A stretch of 64,000 bases of DNA from Pseudomonas lini (GCF_001042905.1 NZ_JYLB01000007.1:1-64000); one strand, 5' to 3'. Shown: positions 21,817 to 31,364, counted from the stretch's first letter. A program made the numbers and translations. Notes: generated by a model not told the origin, from the sequence alone.

Positions 21817-22419
21817 ATGCAATTAAATGTAAATGACGCTCAAGCGATCGAAGTTTCCGAACTGACATTTGGCGGCGAATTCAACGAGACGCTGGTTCAC
21901 CAAGCAGTCGTGGCCTACATGGCCGGCGGCCGTCAAGGTAGCAAGCAGCAAAAGACCCGTTCCGACGTTCGTGGTGGCGGTAAGCGCCCATGGCGTCAGA
22001 AAGGTACTGGCCGTGCTCGTGCCGGTACTATCCGTAGCCCAATCTGGCGTGGCGGCGGTACCACTTTCGCAGCTCGTCCTCAGGATCACACCCAGAAGCT
22101 GAACAAGAAGATGTATCGCGCAGCAATGCGTTCCATCCTTGCTGAGCTGGTGCGTACTGATCGTCTGGTTGTGGTTCAGGACTTCGCTGTTGATGCACCG
22201 AAGACCAAAGATCTGCTGAACAAACTGACCGGCATGGGCCTGACTGACGTCTTGATCGTGTCTGAAGTGGTTGATCAGAACCTGTACCTGGCTGCTCGCA
22301 ACCTGCCACACGTTGATGTACGTGACGTGCAAGGTTCCGATCCAGTTAGTCTGATCGCATACGACAAGGTGTTGATCACCGTGTCGGCCGTGAAGAAATT
22401 CGAGGAGCTGCTGGGATGA
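21817..22419 (+). CDS. rplD: Ribosomal protein uL4
   Basis: A 200-residue protein lining the exit tunnel. The long loop ([20 protein letters not shown], then GTGRARAG) reaches the tunnel. In E. coli L4 also represses the S10 operon, but the short leader here makes the same mechanism doubtful. It overlaps rplW by 4 bases (ATGA). Confidence 0.98.
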
Positions 22420-22715
22420 ACCAGGAACGCGTATTTAAAGTTCTGCTTGGCCCGCACGTTTCCGAGAAGGCTACGGTTCTGGCTGACAAGAAAGGCCAGT
22501 TCGTTTTCAAGGTTGCAACTGACGCAACCAAGCTGGAAATCAAGAAGGCCGTCGAAAGCCTGTTCAGCGTGAAAGTAGAGCGTGTTACTACCCTGAATGT
22601 TTTGGGTAAGAGCAAGCGCACTGCTCGCGGTCTGGGCAAGCGTAATGACTGGAAGAAGGCAGTTATCTCCCTTCAGCCAGGCCAAGATCTCGATTTCAGC
22701 AGCAGTGCTGAGTAA
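22416..22715 (+). CDS. rplW: Ribosomal protein uL23
   Basis: A 99-residue protein at the tunnel exit, the docking site for trigger factor and [18 protein letters not shown] at the N-terminus and the [19 protein letters not shown] strand-helix pair identify it. The start overlaps the rplD stop. Confidence 0.98.
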
Positions 22716-22729
22716 GGAAGGGGTGCATC

Positions 22730-23554
22730 ATGGCAATCGTTAAATGCAAACCGACTTCCCCTGGCCGCCGTTTTGTGGTCAAGGTGGTCAACCAGGAGCT
22801 GCATAAAGGCGCTCCTCACGCACCGCTGCTCGAGAAAAAATCGAAGACTGGTGGTCGTAACAACAATGGTCGTATTACCACTCGTCACATCGGTGGTGGC
22901 CATAAGCAGCATTATCGTCTGGTCGATTTCCGTCGCAACGACAAAGATGGCATCTCTGCCACTGTCGAGCGTATTGAATACGATCCAAACCGTACTGCTC
23001 ACATCGCTCTGCTGCTGTACGCAGATGGCGAGCGTCGCTACATCATCGCCCCTAAAGGCGTGAGTGCTGGTGATCAGCTGATCGCAGGTGCTTTGGCGCC
23101 GATCAAGCCGGGCAACGCTCTGCAGCTGCGTAACATTCCAGTTGGTAGCACCGTACACGGCATCGAATTGAAGCCAGGTAAAGGCGCGCAAATCGCTCGT
23201 TCCGCTGGTGCTTCGGCTCAGCTGATCGCTCGTGAAGGTGTCTACGTGACCCTGCGTCTGCGTTCTGGTGAGATGCGTAAAGTGCTGGCTGAATGCCGCG
23301 CGACCCTGGGTGAAGTCTCGAACTCCGAGCACAGCCTGCGTTCGCTGGGTAAAGCTGGTGCCAAACGCTGGCGTGGCGTTCGCCCAACCGTTCGTGGTGT
23401 TGCCATGAACCCGGTTGACCACCCACATGGTGGTGGTGAAGGTCGTACCTCTGGTGGTCGTCATCCGGTATCGCCATGGGGCTTCCCGACTAAGGGCGCG
23501 AAGACTCGTGGTAATAAGCGTACCGACAAAATGATCGTCCGTCGTCGCAAGTAA
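22730..23554 (+). CDS. rplB: Ribosomal protein uL2
   Basis: A 274-residue protein needed for subunit joining and close to the peptidyl transferase centre. The signature VAMNPVDHPHGGGEGR, with the functionally important histidine, is intact near residue 225. It lies 14 bases after rplW and 16 before rpsS. Confidence 0.98.
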   Translation: MAIVKCKPTSPGRRFVVKVVNQELHKGAPHAPLLEKKSKTGGRNNNGRITTRHIGGGHKQHYRLVDFRRNDKDGISATVERIEYDPNRTAHIALLLYADGERRYIIAPKGVSAGDQLIAGALAPIKPGNALQLRNIPVGSTVHGIELKPGKGAQIARSAGASAQLIAREGVYVTLRLRSGEMRKVLAECRATLGEVSNSEHSLRSLGKAGAKRWRGVRPTVRGVAMNPVDHPHGGGEGRTSGGRHPVSPWGFPTKGAKTRGNKRTDKMIVRRRK

Positions 23555-23570
23555 ATAGAGGGATACGACA

Positions 23571-23846
23571 GTGCCACGTTCTCTGAAAAAAGGTCCTTTT
23601 ATTGATCTTCACCTACTGAAGAAGATCGAAGTGGCGGCGGAAAAGAACGATCGCAAACCAGTTAAAACCTGGTCGCGTCGTTCGATGATCCTGCCACAAA
23701 TGGTCGGTCTGACCATTGCAGTGCATAACGGTCGTCAACATGTTCCAGTTCTCGTGAACGAAGACATGGTCGGCCACAAACTGGGCGAGTTTGCCGGTAC
23801 CCGCACATATCGTGGGCACGTGGCAGACAAGAAAGCCAAGCGTTAA
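23571..23846 (+). CDS. rpsS: Ribosomal protein uS19
   Basis: A 91-residue protein of the 30S head. PRSLKKGPFIDLHLLKK and GHKLGEFAGTRTYRGH are diagnostic. The start is GTG at 23571, chosen from the family N-terminus. Confidence 0.98.
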   Translation: MPRSLKKGPFIDLHLLKKIEVAAEKNDRKPVKTWSRRSMILPQMVGLTIAVHNGRQHVPVLVNEDMVGHKLGEFAGTRTYRGHVADKKAKR

Positions 23847-23859
23847 GGGGTAAGGAACG

Positions 23860-24192
23860 ATGGAAGTAGCCGCTAAGTTGTCGGGCGCTCGAATCTCCGC
23901 CCAGAAAGCCCGCTTGGTCGCCGACCAGATCCGCGGGAAGAAGGTGGGCGAAGCGCTCAACCTGTTGGCTTTCAGCAGTAAGAAAGCCGCCGAGATCATG
24001 AAGAAAGTGCTGGAGTCGGCCGTAGCCAACGCCGAGCATAACGAAGGCGCAGACGTTGATGACCTGAAGGTCAGCACCGTTTTCGTCAACGAAGGGCGTT
24101 CGCTGAAGCGAATCATGCCACGTGCCAAAGGCCGTGCTGATCGCATCGTCAAGCGGTCTTGCCATATCACTGTCAAGGTTGCTGACAAGTAA
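23860..24192 (+). CDS. rplV: Ribosomal protein uL22
   Basis: A 110-residue tunnel protein. [17 protein letters not shown] and the C-terminal hairpin with [16 protein letters not shown] (macrolide-tunnel region) are typical, and no deletion is evident. It lies 13 bases from both neighbours. Confidence 0.98.
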
Positions 24193-24205
24193 CGGAGTCG
24201 AAGAG

Positions 24206-24892
24206 ATGGGTCAGAAAGTACATCCCATTGGCATTCGCCTGGGAATCGTCAAGGAGCACACCTCCGTCTGGTACGCAGACGGTCGGACTTATGCGGACTA
24301 TTTGTTCGCTGATCTGAAGGTGCGTGAGTATCTCCAAGACAAACTAAAAAGCGCGTCCGTAAGCCGTATCGATATCCATCGTCCGGCTCAGACTGCACGT
24401 ATCACCATCCACACCGCTCGTCCAGGTATCGTTATCGGGAAGAAAGGTGAAGATGTTGAGAAACTGCGTCAGGACCTGACCAAGCAAATGGGTGTGCCTG
24501 TGCACATCAATATCGAAGAGATCCGCAAGCCGGAGCTCGACGGTATGCTGGTTGCGCAGAGCGTAGCTCAGCAGCTGGAGCGTCGCGTAATGTTCCGTCG
24601 CGCTATGAAGCGCGCTGTTCAGAACGCCATGCGCATTGGTGCCAAAGGCATCAAAATCCAAGTGAGCGGTCGTCTCGGCGGTGCTGAAATCGCACGTACT
24701 GAATGGTATCGCGAAGGTCGTGTGCCACTGCACACCCTGCGTGCCGACATCGACTATGCCAACTACGAAGCTCACACCACTTACGGTGTGATCGGTGTAA
24801 AGGTTTGGATCTTCAAGGGCGAAGTAATTGGTGGTCGCCAAGAAGAACTGAAACCACAAGCACCAGCGCCTCGTAAAAAAGCTGCTAAGTAA
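24206..24892 (+). CDS. rpsC: Ribosomal protein uS3
   Basis: A 228-residue protein at the mRNA entry channel with helicase activity. The start [17 protein letters not shown] selects the ATG at 24206; an upstream in-frame ATG inside rplV is spurious. The KH domain ([16 protein letters not shown]) and C-terminal domain are complete, with a Lys/Pro-rich tail. Confidence 0.98.
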
Positions 24893-24904
24893 GGGGTACG
24901 CCAA

Positions 24905-25318
24905 ATGTTGCAACCAAAGCGTACGAAGTTCCGCAAGCAGATGACAGGCCACAACCGTGGTCTGGCTCAGCGCGGTAGCAAAGTCAGCTTCGGCGAGTTC
25001 GCGCTGAAGTCTGTAGCTCGTGGTCGTCTCACCGCTCGTCAGATCGAGTCAGCGCGTCGTGCTCTGACCCGTCACGTTAAACGTGGCGGCAAGATCTGGA
25101 TCCGTGTATTCCCGGACAAGCCTATTTCCAAAAAGCCACTCGAAGTTCGGATGGGTAAAGGTAAGGGTAGTGTGGAGTACTGGGTTGCCCAGATTCAGCC
25201 AGGCAAAGTCCTGTATGAAATCGAGGGTGTTTCTGAAGAGCTGGCGCGTGAGGCTTTTGCCCTGGCTGCTGCAAAGCTGCCGCTCGCCACCGCCTTTGTT
25301 AAACGGACGGTGATGTGA
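24905..25318 (+). CDS. rplP: Ribosomal protein uL16
   Basis: A 137-residue protein near the A site. [19 protein letters not shown] at the N-terminus and the [15 protein letters not shown] strand are family marks. The arginine used as a hydroxylation site in E. coli lies in the MGKGKGS region context. Its stop shares one base with the rpmC start. Confidence 0.98.
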
Positions 25319-25509
25319 TGAAAGCGAATGAACTTCGTGAAAAATCCGCACAGCAGCTGAACGAGCAACTGCTCGGCTTGCTGCGCGACCAGTTCAATCT
25401 GCGTATGCAGAAAGCAACTGGCCAGTTGGGGCAGTCTCATCTGCTCTCGCAAGTTAAGCGTGACATCGCTCGCGTGAAGACTGTGCTCAACCAGCAGGCA
25501 GGTAAGTAA
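25318..25509 (+). CDS. rpmC: Ribosomal protein uL29
   Basis: A 63-residue helical hairpin at the tunnel exit next to L23. [18 protein letters not shown] fixes the ATG at 25318, and the GTG three bases upstream is not used by the family. The start overlaps the rplP stop (TGATG). Confidence 0.97.
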
Positions 25510-25511
25510 TC

Positions 25512-25778
25512 ATGGCTGAAGCCGAAAAAACTGTCCGTACGCTGACTGGCCGTGTTGTCAGCGACAAGATGGACAAAACCATCACCGTTCTGATCGAGCG
25601 TCGCGTTAAGCACCCGATCTACGGTAAATATGTTAAGCGTTCGACTAAGCTGCACGCGCACGACGAAACCAATCAGTGCCACATCGGCGACAAAGTCACT
25701 ATTCGTGAAACTCGTCCTTTGGCCAAGACCAAGTCTTGGGCGCTGGTTGATGTTCTCGAACGCGCTGTGGAAGTCTAA
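25512..25778 (+). CDS. rpsQ: Ribosomal protein uS17
   Basis: An 88-residue OB-fold primary 16S-binding protein. LTGRVVSDKMDKTITVLIER and KYVKRSTKLHAHDE are typical. It begins 2 bases after rpmC, so the two are coupled. Confidence 0.98.
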   Translation: MAEAEKTVRTLTGRVVSDKMDKTITVLIERRVKHPIYGKYVKRSTKLHAHDETNQCHIGDKVTIRETRPLAKTKSWALVDVLERAVEV

Positions 25779-25801
25779 GGACTAGGGGTCGGAGAAATTA
25801 T

Positions 25802-26170
25802 ATGATTCAGACTCAATCCATGCTCGATGTGGCCGATAACAGCGGCGCTCGCCGTGTTATGTGCATCAAGGTGCTGGGTGGCTCCCATCGTCGTTACGCT
25901 GGTATCGGTGACATCATCAAGGTTACCGTGAAGGAAGCAATTCCTCGCGGTAAAGTGAAAAAAGGCCAAGTGATGACTGCTGTTGTAGTCCGCACTCGTC
26001 ACGGCGTACGTCGTGCTGATGGCTCCATTATCCGCTTTGATGGCAACGCTGCTGTTCTTCTGAACAACAAGCAAGAGCCGATCGGCACCCGTATCTTTGG
26101 GCCAGTGACCCGTGAACTTCGTACTGAGAAGTTCATGAAGATCGTCTCGCTCGCCCCAGAAGTGCTGTAA
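25802..26170 (+). CDS. rplN: Ribosomal protein uL14
   Basis: A 122-residue protein of the intersubunit face. MIQTQSMLDVADNSGARRVM and the ending KFMKIVSLAPEVL are diagnostic. In E. coli this gene begins the spc operon. Here only 23 bases separate it from rpsQ and no promoter is visible, so S10 and spc genes are probably one transcript up to rpsN. Confidence 0.98.
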   Translation: MIQTQSMLDVADNSGARRVMCIKVLGGSHRRYAGIGDIIKVTVKEAIPRGKVKKGQVMTAVVVRTRHGVRRADGSIIRFDGNAAVLLNNKQEPIGTRIFGPVTRELRTEKFMKIVSLAPEVL

Positions 26171-26181
26171 GGAGATCCGAC

Positions 26182-26496
26182 ATGCAAAAGATTCGTCGTG
26201 ACGACGAGATCATCGTGATCGCCGGCAAAGACAAAGGTAAGCGCGGTAAGGTGCTTAAGGTTCTCGCTAACAACCGTTTGGTTATTGGCGGTCTGAACCT
26301 GGTTAAGCGTCATACCAAGCCTAACCCGATGTCGGGCGTGCAGGGCGGTATCGTCGAAAAAGAAGCTCCGCTGGATGCTTCTAACGTCGCCATTTTCAAC
26401 GGCGAAACCAACAAGGCTGACCGCGTTGGTTTTAAAGTAGAAGACGGCAAGAAAATTCGTGTCTTCAAGTCGACCCAAAAAGCGGTTGATGCTTGA
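26182..26496 (+). CDS. rplX: Ribosomal protein uL24
   Basis: A 104-residue assembly-initiating protein. The N-terminal KOW motif (DDEIIVIAGKDKGKRGKVLK) and RHTKPNPMSGVQGGI identify it. Gaps to neighbours are 11 and 20 bases. Confidence 0.98.
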   Translation: MQKIRRDDEIIVIAGKDKGKRGKVLKVLANNRLVIGGLNLVKRHTKPNPMSGVQGGIVEKEAPLDASNVAIFNGETNKADRVGFKVEDGKKIRVFKSTQKAVDA

Positions 26497-26516
26497 ACAC
26501 TGCTAGGTAGAAGACC

Positions 26517-27056
26517 ATGGCACGACTAAAAGAGATTTACTGGAAGGAAATCGCACCGAAGCTTAAGGAAGAACTTAAGCTTTCGAACGTGATGGAAGTT
26601 CCACGCGTTACCAAAATCACCCTGAACATGGGTCTGGGCGAAGCGGTCGGTGACAAAAAAGTCATCGAGCACGCTGTTGCCGACCTGGAAAAGATCACCG
26701 GTCAGAAAGTCGTTGTGACTTACGCTCGGAAATCCATCGCTGGCTTTAAAGTCCGTGAAGGTTGGCCGATCGGCGTCAAAGTGACTCTGCGCCGTGAGCG
26801 TATGTACGAATTCCTGGATCGTCTGCTGTCGATCTCCCTGCCTCGGGTTCGCGACTTCCGCGGCCTGAATGCCAAGTCCTTCGATGGTCGTGGTAACTAC
26901 AGCATGGGCGTTAAAGAGCAGATCATCTTCCCGGAAATCGACTACGACAAGATCGATGCTCTCCGCGGTCTGGACATTACCCTGACCACCACTGCCAAGA
27001 ACGATGATGAAGGTCGCGCTCTGCTGCGCGCTTTCAAATTCCCGTTCCGCAACTGA
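26517..27056 (+). CDS. rplE: Ribosomal protein uL5
   Basis: A 179-residue 5S rRNA-binding protein. KITLNMGLGEAVGDKK, GWPIGVKVTLRRERMYEFLDRL and the ending GRALLRAFKFPF are typical of the full-length family. Confidence 0.98.
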   Translation: MARLKEIYWKEIAPKLKEELKLSNVMEVPRVTKITLNMGLGEAVGDKKVIEHAVADLEKITGQKVVVTYARKSIAGFKVREGWPIGVKVTLRRERMYEFLDRLLSISLPRVRDFRGLNAKSFDGRGNYSMGVKEQIIFPEIDYDKIDALRGLDITLTTTAKNDDEGRALLRAFKFPFRN

Positions 27057-27069
27057 TTGGAGTAGGAAA

Positions 27070-27375
27070 ATGGCCAAGATGAGCATGAAAAACCGCGAGC
27101 TGAAGCGTCAGCTCACGGTTGCCAAGTACGCCAAAAAGCGTGCAGCACTGAAAGCTATCATCGTTGATCTGAACGCAAGTCCAGAAGCGCGTTGGGAAGC
27201 TACAGTAGCTCTGCAGAAGCAGCCACGTGACGCAAGCGCTTCGCGCATGCGTAACCGCTGCCGCCTGACCGGTCGTCCACACGGCGTTTACCGCAAGTTC
27301 GGCCTCGGCCGTAACAAACTGCGTGAAGCTGCAATGCGTGGTGACGTACCTGGTCTGGTTAAAGCCAGCTGGTAA
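27070..27375 (+). CDS. rpsN: Ribosomal protein uS14, zinc-free long form
   Basis: A 101-residue protein of the 30S head. This is the long form without the four-cysteine zinc ribbon: the C-terminal part reads RMRNRCRLTGRPHGVYRKFG and lacks CxxC pairs. The ATG at 27070 gives MAKMSMKNRE. A 209-base gap with a hairpin and promoter follows. Confidence 0.98.
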   Translation: MAKMSMKNRELKRQLTVAKYAKKRAALKAIIVDLNASPEARWEATVALQKQPRDASASRMRNRCRLTGRPHGVYRKFGLGRNKLREAAMRGDVPGLVKASW

Positions 27376-27435
27376 GCACTGTCAAAGTCTCGGTGTTCGG
27401 GATCGCAAGATCCTGACCATCGGTGACCTTGAACT

Positions 27436-27465
27436 TGAATCAAGCCCCTATTGGGGCTTGATTCA
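27436..27465 (+). terminator. Perfect inverted repeat between rpsN and rpsH
   Basis: A 13-bp perfect stem (27436-27448 with 27453-27465) with a TATT loop, followed only by a weak TTTG run. It could be a partial terminator or processing site. The 3' arm contains the -35 box of the promoter that follows. The remaining ~100 bases to rpsH hold no other recognizable element. Confidence 0.7.
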
Positions 27466-27486
27466 TTTGTGGGGTGTGTCTAGAAT
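27458..27486 (+). promoter_or_regulatory. Internal sigma70 promoter for rpsH and the rest of spc
   Basis: TTGATT (27458-27463) and TAGAAT (27481-27486) are spaced by 17 bases. The predicted start near 27493 gives a ~90-base leader before rpsH. The gene order S8-L6-L18-S5-L30-L15-SecY-L36 downstream would be its transcript. Confidence 0.75.
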
Positions 27487-27584
27487 ACCCGGCTCGCCTG
27501 AGCCCGTGCTTTTTTTGCATGGATGTCCTCGGCGACAAGTAGTAGCCGCAAGGCTAATTTTTTTGTATTAGGAGCGTCTAGCCC

Positions 27585-27977
27585 ATGAGTATGCAGGACC
27601 CGTTAGCGGACATGCTAACTCGAATCCGTAATGCCCAGATGGCTGAAAAGTCCGTCGTAAGCATGCCATCTTCTACTTTGAAGGTAGCTGTTGCCAAAGT
27701 CCTGAAGGACGAAGGTTACATTGCGGGTTATCAGATCAGCAGCGAAATCAAACCACTGCTGTCCATCGAGCTGAAGTACTTCGAAGGCCGTCCGGTCATC
27801 GAGGAAGTGAAGCGCGTTAGCCGTCCAGGCCTGCGTCAGTACAAGTCCGTCGATGATCTGCCAAAAGTTCGTGGCGGTCTCGGTGTGTCTATCGTCTCCA
27901 CCAACAAAGGTGTGATGACGGATCGTGCTGCGCGCGCTGCCGGTGTCGGCGGCGAAGTTCTTTGCACTGTGTTCTAA
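27585..27977 (+). CDS. rpsH: Ribosomal protein uS8
   Basis: A 130-residue central-domain assembly protein. In E. coli S8 represses spc translation at the L5 region. MQDPLADMLTRIRNAQ and GGLGVSIVSTNKGVMTDR are diagnostic. It is the first gene after the internal promoter, with TAGGAG upstream of the ATG. Confidence 0.98.
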   Translation: MSMQDPLADMLTRIRNAQMAEKSVVSMPSSTLKVAVAKVLKDEGYIAGYQISSEIKPLLSIELKYFEGRPVIEEVKRVSRPGLRQYKSVDDLPKVRGGLGVSIVSTNKGVMTDRAARAAGVGGEVLCTVF

Positions 27978-27989
27978 GGGGGGATAAGC

Positions 27990-28523
27990 ATGTCACGCGT
28001 CGCTAAGAACCCCGTTAAGCTGCCAGCCGGTGTCGAAGTCAAATTCGCAGGCCAACAGCTTTCGGTGAAGGGTGCCAAGGGTACTCTCGAACTGAACATC
28101 CATTCGTCCGTTGAAATTGTTGAAGAAGCTGGTGAGCTGCGTTTTGCTGCTCGCAATGGCGATCAACAGACTCGCGCAATGGCTGGTACCACTCGTGCGT
28201 TGGTTAACAACATGGTCCAAGGCGTAAGCCAAGGCTTCGAGCGCAAGCTCCAGCTGGTCGGTGTTGGTTACAAAGCGCAAGCAAAAGGCACAGTGCTGAA
28301 CCTGGCTCTTGGCTTCTCGCACCCAGTGGATTATGAACTGCCGGAAGGCATCACCGCTGAGACTCCTAGCCAGACCGATATCCTGATCAAGGGCATCGAT
28401 AAGCAGCTGGTAGGTCAAGTGGCCGCCGAGATCCGCGACTTCCGTCCACCAGAGCCGTACAAAGGCAAAGGTGTGCGCTACGCGGACGAAGTCGTCCGTC
28501 GTAAAGAAGCCAAGAAGAAGTAG
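27990..28523 (+). CDS. rplF: Ribosomal protein uL6
   Basis: A 177-residue protein next to the sarcin-ricin loop. It is a two-domain repeat protein with MSRVAKNPVKLPAGVEVK and the signature PPEPYKGKGVRY near the C-terminus. Confidence 0.98.
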   Translation: MSRVAKNPVKLPAGVEVKFAGQQLSVKGAKGTLELNIHSSVEIVEEAGELRFAARNGDQQTRAMAGTTRALVNNMVQGVSQGFERKLQLVGVGYKAQAKGTVLNLALGFSHPVDYELPEGITAETPSQTDILIKGIDKQLVGQVAAEIRDFRPPEPYKGKGVRYADEVVRRKEAKKK

Positions 28524-28533
28524 GGCATAGCAA

Positions 28534-28884
28534 ATGACCGACAAAAAAGTTACTCGACTGCGTCGCGCTCGCAAAGCACGCCTGAAAATGCACGAACTCG
28601 AAGTCGTGCGTCTCTGCGTGTTCCGCTCGTCGCAGCACATCTACGCCCAGGTCATTTCGGCCGACGGCAACAAAGTCCTGGCAAGTGCCTCGACTTTGGA
28701 TAAAGAACTGCGTGATGGCGCCACTGGCAACATCGACGCGGCCACTAAGGTTGGCCAGCTGGTCGCTACGCGTGCTAAAGCCGCTGGCGTCTCGCAGGTG
28801 GCTTTCGACCGCTCTGGCTTCAAGTATCACGGCCGCGTCAAGGCGCTGGCTGATGCTGCTCGTGAAGCTGGGCTGGAGTTCTAA
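28534..28884 (+). CDS. rplR: Ribosomal protein uL18
   Basis: A 116-residue 5S rRNA-binding protein. RLRRARKARLKMHELEVVRL and the ending FKYHGRVKALADAAREAGLEF are diagnostic. It is 3 bases upstream of rpsE. Confidence 0.98.
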   Translation: MTDKKVTRLRRARKARLKMHELEVVRLCVFRSSQHIYAQVISADGNKVLASASTLDKELRDGATGNIDAATKVGQLVATRAKAAGVSQVAFDRSGFKYHGRVKALADAAREAGLEF

Positions 28885-28887
28885 GTT

Positions 28888-29388
28888 ATGTCAAATAACG
28901 ACCAAAAGCGCGACGAAGGCTACATCGAGAAGCTGGTTCAAGTTAACCGCGTAGCCAAAACCGTTAAAGGCGGCCGTATCTTCACTTTCACCGCGTTGAC
29001 CGTGGTTGGTGATGGTAAAGGGCGTGTTGGCTTCGGCCGTGGCAAGTCACGTGAAGTGCCTGCTGCGATCCAGAAGGCAATGGAAGCTGCTCGTCGCAAC
29101 ATGATCCAAGTTGATCTGAACGGCACCACTCTGCAGTACGCAATGAAGTCCGGTCACGGCGCTTCGAAGGTGTACATGCAGCCTGCTTCTGAAGGTACCG
29201 GTATCATCGCTGGCGGCGCTATGCGTGCTGTCCTCGAAGTTGCTGGTGTTCAGAACGTTCTGGCCAAGTGCTACGGCTCGACTAACCCGGTAAACGTGGT
29301 TCACGCCACTTTCAAAGGTTTGAAGGCTATGCAGTCTCCTGAATCCATTGCCGCCAAGCGTGGCAAAAGCGTCAAGGAGATCTTCTGA
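28888..29388 (+). CDS. rpsE: Ribosomal protein uS5
   Basis: A 166-residue protein at the mRNA entry site that affects decoding accuracy. VNRVAKTVKGGRIFTFTALT and VGFGRGKSREVPAAIQKA mark the dsRBD-like domain. The spectinomycin-loop region VAKTVKGG is intact. Confidence 0.98.
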   Translation: MSNNDQKRDEGYIEKLVQVNRVAKTVKGGRIFTFTALTVVGDGKGRVGFGRGKSREVPAAIQKAMEAARRNMIQVDLNGTTLQYAMKSGHGASKVYMQPASEGTGIIAGGAMRAVLEVAGVQNVLAKCYGSTNPVNVVHATFKGLKAMQSPESIAAKRGKSVKEIF

Positions 29389-29390
29389 TC

Positions 29391-29567
29391 ATGGCTACCG
29401 TTAAAGTTACGCTGATCAAAAGCATGACCGGCCGCATCCCTAACCACAAACTGTGCGTTAAGGGTCTGGGTCTGCGTCGCATCGGTCACACTGTAGAAGT
29501 ACTTGATACTCCCGAGAATCGCGGGATGATCAACAAGGCTTACTACATGCTGCGTGTCGAGGGTTAA
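29391..29567 (+). CDS. rpmD: Ribosomal protein uL30
   Basis: A 58-residue protein, short but clear: it begins MATVKVTLIKSMTGRIPNHK and contains LGLRRIGHTVEVLDTPENRG. It starts 2 bases after rpsE and ends 3 bases before rplO, completing the rpsE-rpmD-rplO order. Confidence 0.97.
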   Translation: MATVKVTLIKSMTGRIPNHKLCVKGLGLRRIGHTVEVLDTPENRGMINKAYYMLRVEG

Positions 29568-29570
29568 TCG

Positions 29571-30008
29571 ATGAAACTCAATGATCTGAGTCCAGCGCCG
29601 GGTTCCCGTCGCGAAAAGCATCGTCCGGGCCGTGGTATCGGTAGTGGTTTGGGCAAGACTGGTGGCCGTGGCCACAAAGGTCAGTCCTCCCGCTCCGGTG
29701 GCACCATTGCTCCAGGCTTTGAAGGCGGTCAACAGCCGCTGCATCGTCGCCTGCCGAAATTCGGTTTCGTTTCCCTGAAAGCCATGGATCGCGCAGAAGT
29801 GCGTTTGTCCGAGCTGGCTAAAGTGGAAGGCGACATCGTCACCGTGCAGTCCCTGAAAGATGCCAACGTGATCAACGTCAACGTACAGCGTGTGAAAATC
29901 ATGCTGTCCGGCGAAGTTACTCGCGCTGTTACCATCGGAAAGGGAATCGGCGCCACCAAAGGTGCGCGTGCGGCTATCGAAGCAGCTGGCGGCAAGTTCG
30001 AGGAATAA
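29571..30008 (+). CDS. rplO: Ribosomal protein uL15
   Basis: A 145-residue protein. The glycine/arginine-rich N-terminal tail GRGIGSGLGKTGGRGHKGQ penetrates 23S rRNA, and the C-terminal domain includes GIGATKGARAAIEAAGGK. Its stop is directly followed by the secY ATG. Confidence 0.98.
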   Translation: MKLNDLSPAPGSRREKHRPGRGIGSGLGKTGGRGHKGQSSRSGGTIAPGFEGGQQPLHRRLPKFGFVSLKAMDRAEVRLSELAKVEGDIVTVQSLKDANVINVNVQRVKIMLSGEVTRAVTIGKGIGATKGARAAIEAAGGKFEE

Positions 30009-31337
30009 ATGGCTAAGCAAGGTGCTCTCTCTGCGCTCGGCAAAGGCGGTATGTCTGAACTCTGGGCTCGTCTGCGTTTTCTATTCTTGGCGATTATCGT
30101 CTACCGAATAGGCGCACACATCCCGGTTCCAGGTATCAACCCGGACCGACTCGCGGACCTGTTTCGACAGAATGAGGGGACCATTCTTAGCTTGTTCAAC
30201 ATGTTTTCCGGTGGTGCGCTGGAACGGATGAGTATCTTTGCACTGGGGATCATGCCGTACATTTCGGCATCGATCATCATGCAGCTGATGACCGCCGTCA
30301 GTCCGCAGCTGGAGCAGTTGAAGAAGGAAGGTGAAGCTGGGCGTCGCAAGATTGCTCAGTACACCCGCTACGGCACTGTCGTCCTCGCTCTCGTTCAGGC
30401 AATTGGCATGTCCATTGGTCTGGCAGGGCAGGGCGTTGCGTTCACTGGTGACTTTGGCTTCCATTTCGTCGCGGTATCCACGTTTGTGGCTGGTGCGATG
30501 TTCATGATGTGGCTGGGTGAGCAGATTACTGAGCGTGGTGTTGGCAACGGTATCTCGATGTTGATTTTCGCAGGTATCGTCGCCGGTCTTCCGAGAGCGA
30601 TCGGGCAGTCTTTCGAGTCTGCGCGTCAGGGTGATATCAACATTTTCGCCCTGGTTGCCATCGGTTTGCTGGCAGTAGCGATTATCGGTTTTGTGGTGTT
30701 CATTGAGCGTGGTCAGCGTCGTATTGCTGTTCACTACGCCAAGCGTCAGCAGGGCCGTAAGGTCTTTGCTGCGCAGACCAGCCACTTGCCGTTGAAGGTG
30801 AACATGGCCGGTGTTATTCCGGCCATTTTCGCGAGCAGCATTTTGCTGTTCCCGGCTTCGTTGGGTACCTGGTTTGGTCAGTCTGAAGGTATGGGCTGGC
30901 TGCAGGATATCTCGCAGTCGATCGCTCCTGGTCAGCCGTTGAATATTCTGCTGTTTAGTGCAGGGATTATTTTCTTCTGCTTCTTCTATACGGCGTTGAT
31001 GTTCAATCCGAAAGACGTAGCGGAAAACCTGAAGAAGTCCGGTGCCTTTATTCCGGGCATCCGTCCAGGTGAGCAGTCTGCGCGCTACATTGATGGCGTT
31101 CTGACTCGTTTGACCCTGTTCGGTGCTCTATATATGACGGCCGTGTGCCTGTTGCCCCAGTTCCTGGTGGTTGCAGCAAACGTTCCGTTCTACCTTGGCG
31201 GGACCTCGTTGCTGATCGTGGTCGTGGTTGTGATGGACTTCATGTCTCAAGTACAATCGCACCTCGTTTCGCACCAGTACGAATCCCTGATGAAGAAAGC
31301 CAACCTGAAGGGTTACGGCAGCGGCATGTTGCGCTGA
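30009..31337 (+). CDS. secY: Preprotein translocase subunit SecY
   Basis: The 442-residue channel subunit of the Sec translocon, with about ten hydrophobic segments. The plug region GTILSLFNMFSGGALERMS, the signature GNGISMLIFAGI and the C-terminal cytoplasmic loop KKSGAFIPGIRPG are present. It begins immediately after the rplO stop. With secE at 4229, both essential channel subunits are in this window. Confidence 0.98.
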   Translation: MAKQGALSALGKGGMSELWARLRFLFLAIIVYRIGAHIPVPGINPDRLADLFRQNEGTILSLFNMFSGGALERMSIFALGIMPYISASIIMQLMTAVSPQLEQLKKEGEAGRRKIAQYTRYGTVVLALVQAIGMSIGLAGQGVAFTGDFGFHFVAVSTFVAGAMFMMWLGEQITERGVGNGISMLIFAGIVAGLPRAIGQSFESARQGDINIFALVAIGLLAVAIIGFVVFIERGQRRIAVHYAKRQQGRKVFAAQTSHLPLKVNMAGVIPAIFASSILLFPASLGTWFGQSEGMGWLQDISQSIAPGQPLNILLFSAGIIFFCFFYTALMFNPKDVAENLKKSGAFIPGIRPGEQSARYIDGVLTRLTLFGALYMTAVCLLPQFLVVAANVPFYLGGTSLLIVVVVVMDFMSQVQSHLVSHQYESLMKKANLKGYGSGMLR

Positions 31338-31364
31338 GTACCCATAAGGTTCGAGGAGTTGGTG